Made by a program: the position numbers and the translations under genes
In this document: in pieces, positions 10,898 through 21,407 of the stretch
How positions within the stretch are numbered: the stretch's first letter is position 1
Layout: each line of letters begins with the position of its first letter
The notes under the pieces: model-generated
What the model saw: only the letters and a program-made list of their open reading frames with translations
What the model was told of the DNA's origin: nothing
The model's database searches: none
Assembly (NCBI GenBank): GCA_030272155.1
Contig: CP126192.1
Location: forward strand, 4,870,501-4,934,500
DNA from: Tetradesmus obliquus
Taxonomy: Eukaryota; Chlorophyta; Chlorophyceae; Sphaeropleales; Scenedesmaceae
DNA: 64,000 nucleotides
Reading direction: 5' to 3'

Positions 10898-11680
10898 CGA
10901 GTAGATAGATTAACGAGTTGATCGTTTCTTTGTAACTGGATATCTGACTTGTGTGCAACAATGACCACAAGCCTGATGGTCCTGCAAGACTTCGGACTCG
11001 TGGTGCTGAATGTCATGCACCCGTGTGTCTCCGTCAGATCTTTATGATAGTTTCAATGACACCTTTCAATACACGGTTGTCCTTTACAACCAGCACAGCA
11101 TATAAAGCAAAGACTCAGAGAGTCCGGTTTGTTTGACAGACACCCAGCCCTGAACCCTGACCATGAACCTGTCACAGAAACACAAGCTGTTGGCGGCATC
11201 ATCGATGCATTTACATACTATGGCATGGTACTCATGGTGAGATGTTTGAACCTGAAGGCTTGGTGCGCTCATGGGCTCATGATTGATCACTGCATGTAAA
11301 CTGCAGCTTGTATCAAAATGTTGGTGACGTCTTTTGCTGATTTCGCACTTATCAAACGCCAAATTTGATGAAAACAATGCGACTAGCGCGATCGCTGCAA
11401 ACGGATTAATCGCGCAGCCAGCGGAAGTGTAAACCCGAAAATTGAGCGGCCACCGTGATGTGACATCAACGGAACGCTCCACGTGGTGTGCACACCGGCA
11501 CTTTTTGGACGGCATCATGTCGCTCCGTGACTACCTAGTATCTAACGTCCATTTCATGCGTTTCATCTGCTATATAAGTTGCTTGTCGAGGCAGTTTATT
11601 GTCAGTACACATCCCGTTCAGCAGCTGCAGCTGCTGCAGGCAGTGTTCAGGAGACGACCGCATCAAGTAGCGGCCGCAAA
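10898..11680. promoter_or_regulatory. Divergent promoter between the MT-A70 and secreted-protein genes
   Basis: 783 bp separate two start codons on opposite strands. The stretch is less GC-rich than the flanking genes and has no credible open frame. It contains a TATA box for the plus-strand gene. Confidence 0.45.
11571..11578 (+). promoter_or_regulatory. TATA box of the secreted-protein gene
   Basis: TATATAAG lies 103 bp before the ATG at 11681, which leaves room for a 5' UTR of about 70 to 80 bases. Confidence 0.55.
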
Positions 11681-13470
11681 ATGCCGAGCAATAGCCGATG
11701 GCTGCTGTGCCTGCTGGCGTTGGCAGGTAAGCGTGAACGAGCCCCCGAAGGCACAGCTCGCATTGCATGCCAGCAAAAGCAGCCTGGCGCTGGCCAGCAA
11801 TTGCTGTTGCAACAGCAAGACGTGTTGTGGGCTGTACAAGCAGCCATAAGAACATGTCGTTCTCTGGTCTTACAGCCAATATTGATTGCCTAGCGACAGC
11901 ATTGCCCATGCTGCTGGCAAAAACGCTACACACAAGCACAGCTGGTACAGCACAGCCTCCAACAGCTGATCCTACAAGCACACGGTGTATACACGGCATC
12001 AAGCCAGTCAACACTGGGGCTTATTACCAGGCCAGGCTGCAAATGTGACACATCAGAAGCACGAGCTGTTCGCACTGCACCAACTCCGCATGTGTGCTGT
12101 CTCTGCTGCTATCTCTCCTGCAGGAGCAGCTGCTTTTGCAGCTCTGCACCTGGATGCCGCCTCCAGGCTGCTGCAGCAGGAGCAAGCCGCCACACGCAAC
12201 AGCAGTGCAGACCACCTATCAGAGATGTATGGTGCCACACCCACTGTCAGTCAGGACGACCAGCGCACCCTGTGGATTGCAGTCGTACCTGAGCTGCCAA
12301 CTGATGCTGATGTTGATGTTGATGTTCCAGCTGGCTGGCAGTCCCACATCACAACAAAAGACGGCCATGGCGAAACATGGACGTGGAATGTGTCTCACAG
12401 CTCAGTGCCGGCTGACAAGGCGTCTGCCACTGTGGATACTTGGTGCAACACGGTGCGGCCGCTGCGGACGGGCGCAATGCATGTCCCTGACACCAACTTT
12501 GACCTGCTGGCTCTCATAGGTGGGTGCTGCTGCTGCGCAGCGCAGGCCGTGTGCGCTTGCAGGACATGGGTTGAGGAGTATCGCTGACAGCAGTTGTGCC
12601 TTGATGGCATGCGGTATGATCTAAAGCAATGGCTGGTGCTGGACAGCTGCCATCATCACTTGCGTGTCAGCATGCAAGGTGTGCTGACAGCGATACGCAA
12701 GCAGCAGCAGCACCAAGCATGTGCACTGGCAATTATGCCAGGTGGTTACAATGTGAGTATGCCTTGCAAACTACTCTCAAGCTGCTCTAGAGTGTTCATA
12801 CATGGGCCAGCACTGCTTTTTTGTGATGTTACTCTGTTCAGCATTGAGGTGAGCTTCTCCTGCACAAGCAGTGCTGCTAGCCCTGGCCTGCACCGCAGAC
12901 ACACCTCACAGCTGCTCGCTCGCTGCCGTTGCTGCCCCTGTTTGGCTGCCTGCAGCGCCCTCAATCCGCTCCTCAAACTACAGCCTCAAAGCCTTTGAAG
13001 ACATCAAACTCCCAGTGCCATACACACCCACCGTCCCGCGCCTCACTCTGACAGCCAAGCTGTACCTCTATAGCAACGGACTCTACGGAGACTGGAGGTC
13101 TTTGCCCGCCATTGATTGCAGCACTATGGATCACCAATTGATCAGGACAGAAAATGTCATGATGCTGTCGCAGCTGGCGCTGAAGTTCTTGGTGGAGTTC
13201 ACTTACCTGAGCGAGAGTTCACAGTCCGTTGATGCCTTCTCGGTGTCACTCGCAAAGGGCGGCGACTCGAACACAATCATCCTGGATGACAGTGGGTACA
13301 AGCTGACCTTCGAGGGGTTAGGGTTTGGGTCCTGGACAGATGACATGACGGTGCAGTGGCCACTGGGTGGCAAGGTACCGCTTTCTGTCATTGGCGTGCC
13401 GCTTGTGAATGGCAGGATGATCTGGGAGACCAAGCCCATTGCTGTTGTGGGGCGTGTGTCTAAGGTGTGA
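11681..13470 (+). CDS. Secreted protein of unknown family
   Basis: Three exons (11681-11726, 12124-12519, 12956-13470) join in phase to 318 residues, ending at TGA 13468. The first exon plus the start of the second make a clean signal peptide: short basic start, a Leu-rich core (WLLCLLALAG) and a small-residue region AAAFA. The mature part has several N-glycosylation sites (NSS, NVS, NYS), a DADVDVDV run from a GATGTT repeat, and a C-terminal half that alternates hydrophobic and polar residues as beta-sandwich proteins do (LTLTAKLYLYSNGLYGDW; KLTFEGLGFGSWTDDM; GKVPLSVIGVPLVNGRMIWE). This points to an extracellular or cell-wall protein. I do not recognise a named family. A TATA box lies upstream. 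An extra small exon between 12520 and 12955 cannot be excluded. Confidence 0.65.
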
Positions 13471-14438
13471 GTTTGTGCTGCAGGTGTACCGGGCTGAGCT
13501 GATGTTTGGTCTGCAACTGGATGGTGTGTTGGTTTCAAAATGACAGTTTGGATGTTGCCCTGGATGATATTGTGTACACTGCTGCCGGTGAACTGCTGTC
13601 CTGTGGGACAAGTAGCTGAGTTGTGCACTGTGGTTGTGAACGCTTGGGCGTGCACACATGGCTCTGGTCTCACTCTCCTGGTGACCACGGATGTTGTCAG
13701 AGATCCTGCCTGCCTAGCACTTGGCATGTCCTTTCAGAGGACGGCCTTTGTTTGTCAGAGCAACATGCCTCGTGCATTGTTGGCTTGTCAGATTAATGCA
13801 AATGTGCTTGCCTGCCCACGGCCCAGCGTTGCACCACTGCATACGGATGGACGGCTGTCCTGCAGGTGGCTGTGCTGTTGATGTATATCTAGGAGGACAG
13901 GATGTGCTGATGATGTGCATTGTGAAACATGAATGTGGACACAGCCTTCTCAATGCCGGCTCAACCCTGGTGTGGCACAGTAACACTTACGTGCGCAGCA
14001 TGCCATTGGTGGTTTCAAGCAGTGGCATGCTGGTGCAACCACACTGTGCCAGCACCAACAATGCTGACTGTACTTCGATGACAGCGCAACAGCTGCCGGC
14101 AGTGCCACATGTATTGTACAGCCTTTGCTGCAAAACCCACCCACACTTCATCAACACTGCAGCAGCCCAGTGCGCAAACCAAGACAGCTGTTCACACGTG
14201 ACACAGCTGTACATTTATGGGCCATACTTGTGGGTCCTGGACGTGGATGTGTGCAGCAGACTGCACAGCCAGTGCTGAAATGGTTCATCATAACACAAAG
14301 AGCACCTGGCATGCTGCAACATGCAAGCAAACAACGTCCACTCACGGAGACTTGCTAGCTCTTGCAAGAAGTGTCTGGCCAAAGGATGGCATGAGGTCTT
14401 TATCAGAGGCAAGTGTCGGTGATGCCTGTACAGTCAAG

Positions 14439-14443
14439 TGTAA
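14439..14443 (+). terminator. Candidate TGTAA poly(A) signal of the secreted-protein gene
   Basis: This plus-strand TGTAA lies about 970 bp after the stop codon at 13470. It is assigned by motif only; the distance is long but similar to that seen for the first gene in the window. Confidence 0.25.
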
Positions 14444-14526
14444 AACAGCAAGTCAGCAGCATGTGGGCATTGACCTGCACGGTAGGCTAGAGCCTGCACC
14501 AGGTCGCTGCAGTTGTGAAGTTGTTT

Positions 14527-14591
14527 GGCCCTGGCTGGGTTTGAACCAGCGACTACCGCAAGCGGGCGTTTTGCCAAGTAAACTACGGGGC
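14527..14591 (-). other. tRNA-like remnant or tRNA-derived element
   Basis: Read on the minus strand, it has a perfect B box (GGTTCAAACCC) in a 5-bp T stem (GCTGG/CCAGC), a possible A box (TAGTTTACTTGG), and a 4-bp D stem (GTTT/AAAC). The anticodon stem does not pair properly and the acceptor stem has mismatches, so it is unlikely to be a working tRNA gene. A decayed tRNA or the head of a tRNA-derived SINE fits better. Confidence 0.35.
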
Positions 14592-14707
14592 GTTAGCTCA
14601 GCTGCATGCACAGCAAGGGATGTTGCCACCACCTTGCTGCTGATGCATGCAGCTGGGCACTTTTATTTATTTTTTTGTGGTTTTTTTTTTGTTTATGTGC
14701 ATCTGTT

Positions 14708-15355
14708 CTACTTTGGCGCAAGCTCAGGGTGCTCTGCAATGATGGCTGCCCATGCATCCTCAAATGACACGTCAATCATCTGCTGCTCATGCACATCTGC
14801 CTCACGCTGTGCTGCCTGCTCAACTGCAAAGCGCTGTGCCTTTGCAATGCGCTGCTCGACTGTTGCACCCGGCTCAGCCTCAGCCGCACTCAGCCTGGAC
14901 ACACGGGCAGAGGCGTCAGCACGGCTGCGGGCCAGCAGTGCTGCGCGCTCCTCGGGTGTCAGGCGGGGGCGGCCGGCATTGGCTGCAGCGCGGGTGGCAA
15001 GGGCAGCCGAGTTGTCAGCAGCATTCACCTGCAGCTCAGCAGCAGACAGCTGGAACACATCCTTAGTGGCAGGAGGGCCCTCGAGGGGCATGTCCTGAGC
15101 AGCAACAGCCTGAACAACAGCAGCAGCTTCCTTCACAGCAGCATGGGGCAGCAGGCGGAAAAACAAGCTTGAAAAGCACTTCACACAGTAAACAAAGGCA
15201 CACATGCAGCACACAAAGTACAAGGCAATTGCAATGGTGTAGGCAGCAAACATACACATGACAAAGAGCACAGACACGCAGGTCACGGCAAAGCAGGACA
15301 CAATGCACACCACAAGGGCACACATCACCAAGTCATAAAGTCGAGAGTGCGCCAT
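14708..15355 (-). CDS. Small membrane protein with a charged helical C-terminus, unknown family
   Basis: A single-exon gene of 215 residues. The ATG at 15355 sits in a strong context (AAGATGGCG) and directly precedes the membrane part; an in-frame ATG at 15469 would add 38 residues but has a weaker context. Residues about 5-70 are two or three hydrophobic, Cys-rich segments (LVMCALVVCIVSCFAVTCV; FAAYTIAIALYFVCCMCAFV). After a short basic link (FFRLLPHAAVKEA), the last 130 residues are Ala/Glu/Arg-rich and predicted helical, with LTPEERAALLARSRADAS and a closing acidic segment (FEDAWAAIIAEHPEL). The likely topology is an N-terminal membrane anchor with a soluble coiled tail. No family was recognised. 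Confidence 0.6.
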   Translation of the reverse strand: MAHSRLYDLVMCALVVCIVSCFAVTCVSVLFVMCMFAAYTIAIALYFVCCMCAFVYCVKCFSSLFFRLLPHAAVKEAAAVVQAVAAQDMPLEGPPATKDVFQLSAAELQVNAADNSAALATRAAANAGRPRLTPEERAALLARSRADASARVSRLSAAEAEPGATVEQRIAKAQRFAVEQAAQREADVHEQQMIDVSFEDAWAAIIAEHPELAPK

Positions 15356-15888
15356 CTTGGAAGGTTTTCTTGGTTTTTGTTTATGGTCTCTTGAAAACGC
15401 CGGCTGTACAAGTGAGTTACTGGTACAAATGGTGACGGTCAGAGTGAAAGCACTGCCCTTATGTTGCAACTTGCACGGCAGCTGAGCAGGCGCAGCCTAG
15501 TGCCTGTAGTAACAGGCTGCCACATCACCATTCCTCAGCAATCAGAGCACCTTCAAGGTGTGCAGACAGCGCTGCAAAGTCGACATAAAGCACACCTTGT
15601 TTGTGGAAACCATTTTGCAGTTGTGCATGCAGCTGCTGGCTGCCCAGGTGCATTGCAAACCAAAAGAAGACAGCTGCTGACAGCAGAGCCTTTCAAAGTC
15701 GCTTTAGCACGCTGCTGGTTTGGTCCTTGAGCCAGCATCGTCAGTTTGCATGTCTCAGGAACTATATATGTGTCCTTGCAGAGTCGACTGTGTTTTGGCG
15801 GGAGTACTGCTCAGCAGCGCCCTTCCCGCGTTAAGCTATACAGAAAGTCGACTCGTTGCCCGCTACGTTAAGAACAAGTAAAACAAAC

Positions 15889-15906
15889 AACCAATACGTA
15901 TTGGTT
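15889..15906. repeat. Perfect 18-bp palindrome
   Basis: AACCAATACGTATTGGTT equals its own reverse complement, with no spacer. It contains CCAAT-type half sites in both directions around a TACGTA core. It lies about 535 bp upstream of the membrane-protein start. Confidence 0.9.
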
Positions 15907-16260
15907 TACACAAGGGGCGACTACAGGTTCAGGCTTTCATAGGCCCGACTCACAGCGCCGGCTTACCAAAGACTGTCATGTTTATCAAGATGTGCTTGTA
16001 ATAAACAAACGGCCCGTGCGACAATGTACTGACCCGCCGCAGCAGTAATGCAGCACTGCCTTGCTACAGCCCTGCTACTGCCGACCTCCGAACATTATTC
16101 TGAGTTGCAGGAACGACATTACATATCGCGACAGCATCAATGCAACATAATGCGTACTTTACTTTAGATCACATCTAGAGGTAGGCCCCCTCGCTACCAT
16201 GGCTGCTGGCATATCAGATGTACAGATGTGCTGCTCCGCCTGCTACATGCTCTGACGTGC

Positions 16261-16296
16261 GGCCTGGCCCTTACAGGTGTGGCCTGGCCCTTACAG
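16261..16296 (-). terminator. Duplicated 16-bp unit carrying candidate poly(A) signals of the TFIIS-LW gene
   Basis: The 16-bp unit GGCCTGGCCCTTACAG occurs at 16261-16276 and 16281-16296. Each copy contains TTACA, which is TGTAA on the minus strand, about 870 bp beyond the minus-strand stop at 17166. A third TTACA follows at about 16323. Assignment as the cleavage region is by motif only. Confidence 0.35.
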
Positions 16297-16775
16297 CCTG
16301 TACTCGCCCCGGCTGACTTTCATTACAACAGCAATCACATACAACAACACAAACGCCAGCAATATCATGCATTTTCACGTCACACAACCACAAGGGCACA
16401 GCCCAGGACAGCTACGCCAGCACTGCAATCAACATCAGGGGCACACATGAGCCTGTCAATGGTCAGTGCATGTTATACTGTACAGTGTGCGTGCTCTGCA
16501 CGCTGGCACCTATAATATGTAGCCTTACTAGTACCCAACCTTGTACACAGCTTTGTGCTTGTGCGTAGCTGTTGCAGCTGCACCGTTGACAAGTGAGACA
16601 CAAGCGTGGTGTACTCAACATGACAAAGGCCATCAGACTTGGCCAAGAGAGCCGGATCAGGCGCATGTCAAGCGATGGATAAATATCGATACAGTCAACA
16701 GCGAAAGCAAGCTGCATACAACTGGTGCAAGCAAACTGACAGGAAGCAACTGCTGGCTGAAGAGGCCTCCAGGGG

Positions 16776-16839
16776 ATGCTACGGCTGCCATATGCTGCGG
16801 CTGCCATATGCTGCGGCTGCCATATGCTGCGGCTGCCAT
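16776..16839. repeat. Four tandem copies of a 16-bp unit
   Basis: Units ATGCTGCGGCTGCCAT (first copy with one change) follow each other without gaps, so CATATG sites recur every 16 bp. The array is intergenic. Confidence 0.9.
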
Positions 16840-17165
16840 TCGCAACAAGCACTGCTTGCTGAGCACTCGACCCAGCTGTGCAAGCCAACAATTTCGTTGT
16901 CTTTAGCGCAACTGCACACATGCAGCTGTTGCATATGCGGCAAGCAGCACAACAGAATCAGCGCAGTCAAAGCACACCAACGGTCAAACACAGTCGTGGT
17001 CAATCTCTGAGCCGGTGTCCAAGCAAAGAGCATGTCACACAGTGCATCAGCCAGCCCAACCGTTTATGCAGTGGCTCAATCAAACACAGTTGATGGAACT
17101 GCTTGGTCAACAGTCAACAAGCAGCATCCAACAGTCAAAGTTGCAGCTGCATCCACAGCCTCACA

Positions 17166-20100
17166 TCACACCGCCATCTTAGGCGCCGCCATGGGCGCCT
17201 TGAGTGCAGCGCTGGCGCAGTCGTGTGCTGCTGTGGCCACGCGCCGCCAGCGCTGCGTGAGCCGCGTGGCCACCTCGCGCAGCTGCGGCTGGCTGTGCAG
17301 CGACAGCGCCGCCACAGGCCTGCAGATGCCTGTCAGCTCCAGCAGCCTGCAGGAAACACACACAGCAGCACAAGTGGGAGCAGTTTGTTATTTTTCAACC
17401 ACAGTCGATGCGCTGGCCTTAAGCTGCAACAGGATCTCGAACTCTGCATCCAGGAGTATCCGGCTGTTATGACGCGCTGCTTCAGCAACACCCAACCACA
17501 GTCTCCCCAGCCAATCTGCTGCAGACCATCACCCACCTGAGGCTGACAGGCATCTGGCACAGCATTTGCAGAATGCTGTAGGCGTCGTGCAGCAGCGCAC
17601 CACTGCCAGCGCCCCCCTCAGCACCCGCAGCACACATCGCAAGCTGCTCTGCGCATGCGCGCACACGTTCCACCGTGGCGTTGTCAGGCATGGATGTCAC
17701 CCAGTCAAGCAGGTCAGGGTCGGCGCTGAACACAGCACGGACCTGCGGCGGCAGCAGCAGCAGCGCATGCACGGTTAGCGTGAACAAGTGGCTTTAGCGC
17801 AGCACGTTTCGAGGCCTGGCGCATGCATGGAGGTGGGGGTAGCATCACACCTGACTGGCCGCGCCTGTGACATCCGTGCAATACATGCAACAGCGTGCTG
17901 AGCTGCATGCATGCATGCACAACAACAAGCAGCAACGTCATGATTTGCGGCCCAACGTTGCGCCACAACCAAACAGCCGAGAAGCATCAGCACCCACCTC
18001 CATGCCCGCCTGTGCCACAGCATCCTGCATGCTGCGGGGCGTCAGCGGCTCCTCCAAACTAAATCCACCACCATCACCCCCTCCTCCTGCTGCTTGGCCG
18101 CCACTGCCAGCCCGCATGCCAGACAGCTGCTGCTGCTGCATGCTGCTGCCAAAGGGTTGTGCCCCTAGGCCGTAGCTGCCACCAGCCGCATCTGCAGCAC
18201 CCGCAGACCCTCCCTGCAGACCCCAGCTGCTGCCCGGCCGGCCCTGCAAGCCTAATTGCTGCTGCTGCTGCTGCTGCAAATGTATGAAAGGCTGTTGCTG
18301 CTGCTGTTGCTGCTGCTGCATGAGCCGCTGCTGCTGCAGCAGCTGGTGCTCATCAGCCTGCTGCAGGCCACCCGGGCCGCCCCACAGCCCTGGCTGACTG
18401 CTGCCTGGCTGGCTGCTGTCCATCAGCTGAGCCACCAAGGGGCCAGGGCCCTGCAACCAATCACAGCAGCAACAGCAGCACAGTGGAGCTAGGTGTTGAT
18501 GCTCTGCTGCTCGTATTGACGAGCCCATCGGCCATGAGCTGCGTCAGCAAAGTCACATAGCTGCTGTAGATTACAGGCAAATCCAGCCCCCCGGCACCAC
18601 GCACAAAGCCCTCATCAACAACTGCCAAACAAGTTCCTGCCTCAGCCCTCAATGTCAGTCCTCGCACCTGCCCAAAAGGCCCCGACCGTGGCCCTCCGCC
18701 ACCAAACGCTGCCCTGGCGCTGCCCCCACCAGCAGCCAAACTGGCAGGCGGCGTGCCCCTGCTGCTGCTGCCGCCACCTCCCCCTCCCCCTCCGCTGCCC
18801 TCCCCAAGCTTCTTCTTGCGCTTGCGCTCAGGGGGCCCTTCGCGCCTCATGAAGCTGGGAGGCTGGTCGGACTTGCCCAGCACAAAGTCCAGCCAGTCGG
18901 TGACCTGTTGTGACAGGGGACATGTATGGCGGCGAATTACAGGTGATTGGTGGCCTGGCAGAGAAAGGCAATGCAGCATACAACAGCCTGGGTGTTTAAG
19001 GTGAGCATGTGAAAGCTTGAGCATGTTGTAAAGTGCAGGCTTGGGTGAGGTCTGCATGAGCAGCGGACTTGCATTGCCTGTCCACATGTCGTACTAGTCA
19101 TGAAACAATGTGTGAGCTGACAAGAGATTGCCAATCATGGAGAGCTGCCAGTCTGCTGGCTCCCACCAGACCACCAGCTGCTGGCCTGTGTCAAGACTTA
19201 CCGCCTTGCCATTCTCGAAGCAGAAGCCGCCCACATCCTCCGCAGCCTTGTAGGTGTAACGCCTTGAGCAGCAACAATAGCAGCAGCAGCAGCACGTCAG
19301 CCTCTGTCACCACCACACCACACGTGCATGCATACAGTCACCCAGGCATGCACTGCACACCAGGCTCCTGGCAGCTGGCACAGGTGCTTGGTGCCACGAC
19401 GGCTGCAGACACAGCAGCAGGTTGATCGGCACTTGTAGCATGCCCTCAAGGGCACTGCAGAGTGCCAGCAGTTTCTGTTGCTGCCGCCGCTGCTCAGTAT
19501 GAAAACACACGGCCGCTGCTGCCGCACCTGTCCAGGCGTGCTGAGTCCTCAGCCATGACCATCAGCTTCTCATAGCCCTTGTCATCAACCAGGTAGTAGT
19601 TCTGCAGCAGGTGCAGGTTGCATGCGCATGTGGGTGTGAAGTGCAAGCAAGTGTGCTACACAGCAACAGCAGGTGCCAGGCAAGCTGCAGGATAGTTGTT
19701 CCAGCACAGGGCGCAGCTGGGCACGCCAGTGCAGGCTGACAAATGCACGCTGCGCCATGCACTGATGCCGCTAGGTGGCGCAGCTGCTGGCTCATGCTGC
19801 TGCTGTCGCTGCCGCTGCCCCGCCACACCTTGAAGTGCCTCCCATCCGGCAGCGTGCCCACCTCCTCACGGTAACCCGTGTATGGCCTGCAGCAGGGGAA
19901 GCAGCAGCAGCAGCAGCGTGCATGTAGGCAGACACATACACACACACACACACTTGCAGAGCAGCACACATACATAATCACCACCTCACGCATACAGAAG
20001 GAACCCCAAAGGAGGGGCATCCAAGGACAGTACACCATAGGCCGCAGCGGCGCCCCAGGCCTGCCCTGCCTCATGCCCCCACCTGTCCAGCTGCGGCTTG

Positions 20101-21407
20101 GTCCACATCGGGTCAGCGCTGTGCAGCTGCTGCCAGTGGTGGGGGGCCAGCTCAGGCAGCAGCACTTCATGCTCATCAGCAGGGGCCACAGCACCCAGCG
20201 CTGCCAGCCACTCCATGACCTTGCCCCTGGCAGTGGTTGGTTTGTAACAGTAGTAACAAAACATGTATAGCGCGAATCATGCGAGGCAGGAACGTAACAG
20301 GGGCCAGTGGGGGGCGTGGGGTTCCGCAGGTGCTGCAGCAGGGCAAAGGATGTTGCGAAGCTACAGCATGGCCAGCCACCCTCACTAGCACTGAATTGCA
20401 TGTGCGACGCTGCTGCTGCTGCTGCTGCTGCTAGGGCGACGACGCACCTGTTGGTGCAGCGCAGCGGCGGCGCGTCTGCCATGTCGGAGACGCTGGCGTA
20501 CACAAAGTGGCCTGACAGCTTCACGTCAGTGCCCTGCACGGTGACAGCAGCAACACGCGGCGCAGATGCACAATTCTATCATGAACACACAGCAATGACT
20601 GCAGCACGAGCACATCTGGGTTCACCAGCTATGCATGATGCTGGCAGCGTTGGATGGTGTGTCAGCCTTGACATAGTGAAATGCCAATGCAGGGCAGCAC
20701 GCAGAGTCAACCAATGAAGCCAGCCACCAACGCTGAGTCCCGCGCAAGCATTGCACGATATGGAACAGACACAGCGCCATGCTGCTTGTCACTCAGGCCA
20801 GGGGCACACAGCTTGCTCCAAAACCGCCGAAGCGCAAGTCCTGGCAGGGGCCCATGCCCCGTTGCAAAACCGCCATGCATGACAATCCATGCCAGGCACA
20901 TGCTACACACCAGCAGCTGGATGGGGTAAGCACTTCACATGATGCATCTTCACACCCGACATGCTGCATGTTGGCTGCACTCACCACAACAGCCAGCTTA
21001 GCCATGCCCTGGGTGTCCACCACGTAGAACAACACATGCGCAACATTGGTCGTCACACGCTGCATGAAGTACTTGCTGTAGCGCACCGGCTGCTGAAACA
21101 GCGGTGGGGGCTGCAGCATCTGCTGCTGCAGGCCCATGAACTGCTGCTGCTGTGCCTGGCCCATTAGCGCCTGCTGCTGTGGCTGCTGCTGCTGCTGGAG
21201 CTGTTGCAACTGCTGTAACTGCTGCAGCTGGGCCAGAGGGTTCAGGCCTGGGCTGGGACCCGCTGCAGACGAGGGGTCTCCCAAAGCCGGCGGCATGCCA
21301 GTTTGGTCGTCTGGAATTACTGCTGCTGCAGCAGCTGCAGGTCCGGGGCCTTGGTCAGGCTGGTCTGACAGCTGCGGTTGCTGAGCTGAAGGCGACGGGG
21401 ACTCCAT
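17166..21407 (-). CDS. Gln-rich nuclear protein with duplicated middle module and C-terminal TFIIS N-terminal (LW) domain
   Basis: Ten exons join in phase (21407-20985, 20533-20448, 20226-20083, 19886-19829, 19601-19528, 19262-19202, 18904-18521, 18450-17998, 17742-17537, 17346-17166) to 689 residues. Residues 1-110 are Pro/Gln-rich. Residues about 125-294 contain two related units: FYVVDTQGMAKLAVV...HFVYASVSD...NRGKVMEWLAAL and YYLVDDKGYEKLMVM...RYTYKAAED...NGKAVTDWLDFV. A basic stretch (ERKRKKK) near residue 310 may be a nuclear signal, followed by Gly- and Gln-rich linkers. The C-terminus matches the TFIIS LW four-helix domain: SILQMLCQMPVSLRLLELTG, then VAALSLHSQPQLREVATRL and TQRWRRV. 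That domain docks transcription-elongation and Mediator-type proteins (TFIIS, Elongin A, MED26, IWS1). The exon 7 donor (GTCAAT) is weak but keeps phase. An ATG upstream at 21560 is possible but less likely. Confidence 0.7.

Larger units (their letters stand above)
13471..14707. other. Long tail-to-tail spacer, no gene seen
   Basis: This stretch lies between the stops of the secreted-protein gene (plus) and the small membrane-protein gene (minus). The reading frames present are rich in Cys, Trp and His with no domain character. It includes a TGTAA motif at 14439-14443, a tRNA-like remnant at 14527-14591 and a T-rich patch near 14660-14692, just past the minus-strand stop. Confidence 0.45.
15356..17165. 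other. Gene-poor stretch
   Basis: 1.8 kb between two minus-strand genes, more AT-rich than the rest. No frame has domain character. It holds an 18-bp palindrome (15889-15906), a 16-bp direct repeat with TTACA (16261-16296), and a 16-bp tandem repeat (16776-16839). Part is presumably the promoter of the membrane-protein gene and the 3' UTR of the TFIIS-LW gene. Confidence 0.5.

Noticed and set aside
14580-14610. Plus-strand GGGGCGTTAGCTCAGCTG resembling a tRNA 5' end
   Set aside because: No B box, anticodon arm or closing acceptor strand follows on the plus strand; only the minus-strand remnant has tRNA-like parts.
14217-15098. 293-codon plus-strand frame
   Set aside because: It runs across the tRNA-like remnant and antisense to the membrane-protein gene, whose strand has a good start context and hydrophobic segments.
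15461-15834. Small plus-strand frames upstream of the membrane-protein gene
   Set aside because: No domain, signal or splice support; they lie in the presumed promoter.
19562-20539. 325-codon minus-strand frame read as one exon
   Set aside because: It reads through three introns of the TFIIS-LW gene in the wrong frame; splicing in phase gives the duplicated module instead.
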